From NCBI RefSeq assembly GCF_007483685.1, contig NZ_VMKN01000001.1, forward strand, positions 310,001 to 374,000: DNA of 64,000 nucleotides, written 5' to 3'. Below are positions 61,501 through 64,000 of the stretch, in pieces (within the stretch, counting starts at the first letter, position 1; every line of letters begins with the position of its first letter). The notes below the pieces were generated by a model that worked only from the letters and a program-made list of their open reading frames with translations, did no database searches and was not told the origin of the DNA. The stretch comes from Litoribacter populi (GTDB lineage: Bacteria > Bacteroidota > Bacteroidia > Cytophagales > Cyclobacteriaceae). The translations under genes and the position numbers were made by a program.

Positions 61501-64000
61501 ATGGAGTAGGAAATTACGATTACTCTTGGCAGTATTTCAACAAGGACACTCAGGAATTTGAAATAATTCCCGGTCAAACCTCCCGAATCTTGAGCCAAAA
61601 CGTAAAAGCGGGGACCTATTTGGTGACTGTTGCTGATGGATTCTGTGAGGCGCAAGAGACCATAGTGGTTAACCAGCCCGAAGAACTTCAGGTGGTACTT
61701 TCCCAAAAAGAGGGCATCAGTTGTTTTGACCGAAACGATGGCTTTATAGAAGTGGACACTCGTGGTGGCAGCGGCGATTACCAATTCAGATGGTCCAATG
61801 GCCAGACCAATCAGAATATTTACGACTTAAGACCAGGTAACTACACCCTGGAGGTATTTGATGCCAATGGCTGTAAGGCCACTTCCGAAACCTTTAACAT
61901 TGCCCCGCTTCCCCGTCCTTCCATTCAGTTGTTGGATAAGAGCGATGTAGTTTGTGAGGAAAACAGTGGAAAGCTTCAGATAGGCTTGGGCAATGGGCTT
62001 GATGCCGCTGATTTCAATATTCATTGGTTAAACCTGCAGACCAATGAGCAGTTTGGCCAGAACCAGACTACAGTTGAGGGCCTAAATGTGGGATTCTATC
62101 AGGTTTTTGTGTCGGCTGGGGAAGACTGTGTGGTTGACCGGGTGCTCAGAATTGAAGGACCGGAATCTCCACTTACCATTTTGACTTCTCAGGTGGATCC
62201 AACCTGCCCTGAACAAGAGGGAGCTATTTACCTGAATGCTTCCGGAGGGTTTGCCCCGTATGACTATTTTTATAAAATAAATGAAAGCGATAACTGGTCA
62301 CCATTGAGTGGGTCAGTACTTACTTCGCTAGATGCGGGAGATTATCTTGTTATGGTGAGAGATGCAAAAGGTTGCGAAGATGACAGTACCCTGACCATCA
62401 CCCAGCCAAATGCCCCATCATTTTCTGCCAATAAGGTTCAGGATGTCTCCTGCTACGGGGGGAATGATGGAGTAATTGATTTCTCGGTGACCGGTGCTTC
62501 GCATCAATGGTATAAAAGGCTACCTGGCCAAAATCCACAGCCGATTGCCGATAGTCAATTGGATGAGTTGGAGGCAGGCACCTACTTTATGGAGGTGACT
62601 TTTGCTGAAAACTGTACCGAAAGGACCAATGATATCACCATTCAGCAGCCAAACGTCATTCAGGCATCCTTGTTGGCAACCCAGTTGGTCTGCTACGATG
62701 ATCTGGGCAGTGTCACCTTTACGGTTTCCGGAGGGAAATCCGGTAAATCCTTACAGCTTATTTCGGGCTCAGAGGTAATCGATATCAAGGAAAATCTTTT
62801 TGAAGGTAACTTCACCTTTAGGGATTTGGCACCAGGTGATTATGAGCTGTTATTGACGGATGAAGGTTGTGGCGAAACGGCCCATGTATTTACCATCCAC
62901 GAGGTTTTGGAGCCTACTTTTGCCGATGTGGAATTTGATGACATTACCTGCCCTGGTGCCCACGATGGCGTTATCCGCATGCTTGACCCTCAAGTTGAAA
63001 GTGGCCGAAACTTCACGGTTCGGATTAACGGGCAGGCAATGCCAGCGGGTCAAACGGTATTCACTGGGCTTGCACCGGGGCAGTACAATGTAGCGTTGGT
63101 TGATTCGGAAGGTTGTGGGCAGCAGTCGAAAAGCTTCACCATCAGCCAGCCGGACGAATTGGAAATTGAACGTTTTGATTTTGAGGACCCAACCTGTTTT
63201 GAGGGTGACGAGGGCTGGTTGAAGTTTAGGGTCTCTGGTGGAAATGGAAATTATGAAGCCACACTTCTGCACAAAGATTCCGGTGAGAAACTAACGCTTT
63301 CCGGCTTATCTGCCAGTGCCACGCATGAATTTGAAAACCTTAGGCAAGGGGAATACATGTTTACCCTCCTGGATGAAAAACGATGCCCTATCGAGCGGGA
63401 GTTTGAACTTGGCCAGCCTGATGGCTTTACCGTTGCGGTGAATCCCGGTACCATCATCTGTATCGATGGAGAAACTAACGCCCAGGTGAATTTTGAAGGC
63501 GGCACTGCCCCCTTCACCATGGAATTGACCAGAAACGGGGAAGCTTTTGAAACCTATACATTCAACCAAAGAATCAACACCATTTCCAACCTTCCTTTTG
63601 GTCAATATGCCTTTGAGGTGACCGATGGGGAAAACTGCCTGGTGCTGACGGACACCTTTGAGCTTGAGGATGGAGAGAAGATTGAAGTGGAGGCTGATAT
63701 AATTCCTGTTTCTTGTGGAAACAATATGGATGGAAAACTAATCATAAAAGCCAGTGGAAGCAAGCGAGATGGTCAACTCAATTATTCTTATTTTGTCAAT
63801 GGTCAGCAGATTTTCGGAAATGAACTGAATGTGCGGGCGGGTACATATACCATTAAAGCAGGTATTGGAAACTCAACCGTGGGATATTGTGAGTCAGAGT
63901 CTATTGAGGTAGTGGTAGCGGTGACCGATCCTATGGTGGTTGAGGAAGAAATCATCGACGTTTCATGTCACGGTGGAGCTGACGGGTCAATTTTTGTGGA
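58530..64000 (+). CDS. Second giant SprB-repeat surface protein, incomplete
   Basis: The frame starts at ATG 58530 and stays open to the window end, giving at least 1823 residues. The start MKLHINRNWILIWMAVIFFS, with a likely cut after YGQ at residue 28, is a signal peptide. About 22 SprB-type repeats follow, for example TAITCYGEDDG, TSCHGDRDG, GISCFDRNDG, QDVSCYGGNDG and, at the very edge, VSCHGGADGSIFV. Sequence between the anchors is more divergent than in the first protein, and no super-repeat is seen. The C-terminal sorting domain lies beyond the window but is expected. Confidence 0.88.
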   Translation, partial: MKLHINRNWILIWMAVIFFSLIQNSYGQVSIIRTSIDDCLQETTLVATGEGPITFRYLRDGVLEAEDVVASPDANNYYISSKVVPDGSYIVEAIDRHGNKATRSLNVNIVNPVGVEIVTVIDANCNGVANGQAILNISSNLNFTVKLFDKSNPTELIREYENTGQLNNIPAGEYIVEVRDIAGCVAFAEIIIEEPEPLEQADGNGPEVTHPVCENDLGSATTRILGGNGPEFGYQLWKDGALYRDNRQTQNNGQITETDLEPGTYFFRVFTDQATDDTCFEDYAFQIVYAPKFTIQPTPTAITCYGEDDGSARLTLSGTLNAPFSYTINGGAATQHNSVDPLNLTGLEPGNYTVAITDDDGCQMSTTFSISEPAELGVNVELVNDVCFDSVDGAIRVRAQGGTAPYMFSLENNFAGLLPSSSSAETFEDLAPGSYTVYVMDANGCLTNTDIIQVREPEMDISYTLIGLTDPNCPEAASGSIEIEAVGGWGAPWTYEWVRTGSTNVLSQSQKLENVPAGDYILTLIDANGCHETFEFTLTDPESPIIEDLSSEPTSCHGDRDGSIFVRLQGSEPYLIGLNGEEYMGTEAEFTGLEAGEYTVTIQIAEGCMLYRDITVGQPDPLVIIYDNNISPLLCYNDQDGGVAGLRVEGGNPSYDYQWEKQLPSGQWESLAGEASIDISGLGEGTYRLVVTDRNDCEIISNPFTFEAPSRLDYLEHATTDPLCFGETGSVEISLEGGTAPYYYSFEGNNYQRLGQNGRIDGFAAGTYELHIRDENGCTLPQTISFSINQPEEIELEELNPILPTCEGGNDGGFEATVTGGSSQILTYEWFLQGYPNQVLGTSLTIEGLQDGNYFLRVIDPGNVNCYKIFGPFAIESPPAIQANVRITDVVCQGDESGVLDIQSITGGNLADGGDYQVTWTGPNGTSSERTLTALPAGTYELTITDGNTCLFEQTYTVNEPENRLTINTPEVTQPGCSGSENGRIEITASNGVGNYDYSWQYFNKDTQEFEIIPGQTSRILSQNVKAGTYLVTVADGFCEAQETIVVNQPEELQVVLSQKEGISCFDRNDGFIEVDTRGGSGDYQFRWSNGQTNQNIYDLRPGNYTLEVFDANGCKATSETFNIAPLPRPSIQLLDKSDVVCEENSGKLQIGLGNGLDAADFNIHWLNLQTNEQFGQNQTTVEGLNVGFYQVFVSAGEDCVVDRVLRIEGPESPLTILTSQVDPTCPEQEGAIYLNASGGFAPYDYFYKINESDNWSPLSGSVLTSLDAGDYLVMVRDAKGCEDDSTLTITQPNAPSFSANKVQDVSCYGGNDGVIDFSVTGASHQWYKRLPGQNPQPIADSQLDELEAGTYFMEVTFAENCTERTNDITIQQPNVIQASLLATQLVCYDDLGSVTFTVSGGKSGKSLQLISGSEVIDIKENLFEGNFTFRDLAPGDYELLLTDEGCGETAHVFTIHEVLEPTFADVEFDDITCPGAHDGVIRMLDPQVESGRNFTVRINGQAMPAGQTVFTGLAPGQYNVALVDSEGCGQQSKSFTISQPDELEIERFDFEDPTCFEGDEGWLKFRVSGGNGNYEATLLHKDSGEKLTLSGLSASATHEFENLRQGEYMFTLLDEKRCPIEREFELGQPDGFTVAVNPGTIICIDGETNAQVNFEGGTAPFTMELTRNGEAFETYTFNQRINTISNLPFGQYAFEVTDGENCLVLTDTFELEDGEKIEVEADIIPVSCGNNMDGKLIIKASGSKRDGQLNYSYFVNGQQIFGNELNVRAGTYTIKAGIGNSTVGYCESESIEVVVAVTDPMVVEEEIIDVSCHGGADGSIFV

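Noticed and set aside
61059-61784. Long minus-strand frame inside the second giant gene
   Set aside because: It is antisense to an uninterrupted SprB-repeat frame and shows no recognisable protein features.

Overview
The window is a chromosomal segment of a Bacteroidota bacterium, most likely a Cytophagales / Cyclobacteriaceae-like species. The evidence is the TAnnTTTG-type promoter elements, the scarcity of Shine-Dalgarno sequences, the fused MurF-alanine racemase, the RprX/RprY-type two-component pair, families such as DUF6702 and DUF4783, and above all giant SprB-repeat proteins ending in a type IX secretion (T9SS) type B sorting domain. No rRNA, tRNA, CRISPR array, phage or intact insertion sequence was found.

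Region 1 (1-14 kb) is housekeeping and metabolism: recF, a DoxX-type membrane protein, a divergent PII-like regulator coupled to an ammonium channel, a sugar-nucleotide transferase, an exported M1 peptidase, a HupE/UreJ-type membrane protein, DUF6702 and DUF4783 proteins, gpmI with a coupled lipoprotein, an NhaD-like antiporter and an NAD(P) glutamate dehydrogenase.

Region 2 (14-33 kb) concerns the cell envelope. anmK is divergent from a run of genes on the plus strand: coaX, an outer-membrane barrel protein, an exported TPR protein, lptC, a small membrane protein, a CBS/CorC transporter and a PpiD/SurA-like chaperone. A second run holds DUF493, pterin dehydratase, rsmI and an inositol-phosphatase-family gene. 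An F420-type NADP-binding protein, a large AsmA-like protein, murF-alr with a CsaA-like tRNA-binding gene, a small exported protein and an unusual HisA paralogue follow.

Region 3 (33-43.5 kb) holds a ferric-iron ABC transporter operon divergent from oxyR, a BamA/TamA-type barrel protein, ywbE, a two-component system and lysA.

Region 4 (43.5-64 kb) is the striking part: two consecutive giant surface-protein genes. The first is intact (4738 residues, about 55 SprB-type repeats, a PKD domain and a T9SS type B C-terminal domain). It contains a 1.4-kb six-repeat block amplified three and a half times. The second starts at 58530 and stays open to the window edge (at least 1823 residues, about 22 more divergent repeats). 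Both are preceded at nearly the same distance by an inverted-repeat element sharing the motif TGTAATRCAAAT, which suggests common regulation. Together they look like a locus for very large secreted adhesins of the kind used in gliding, attachment or biofilm formation.
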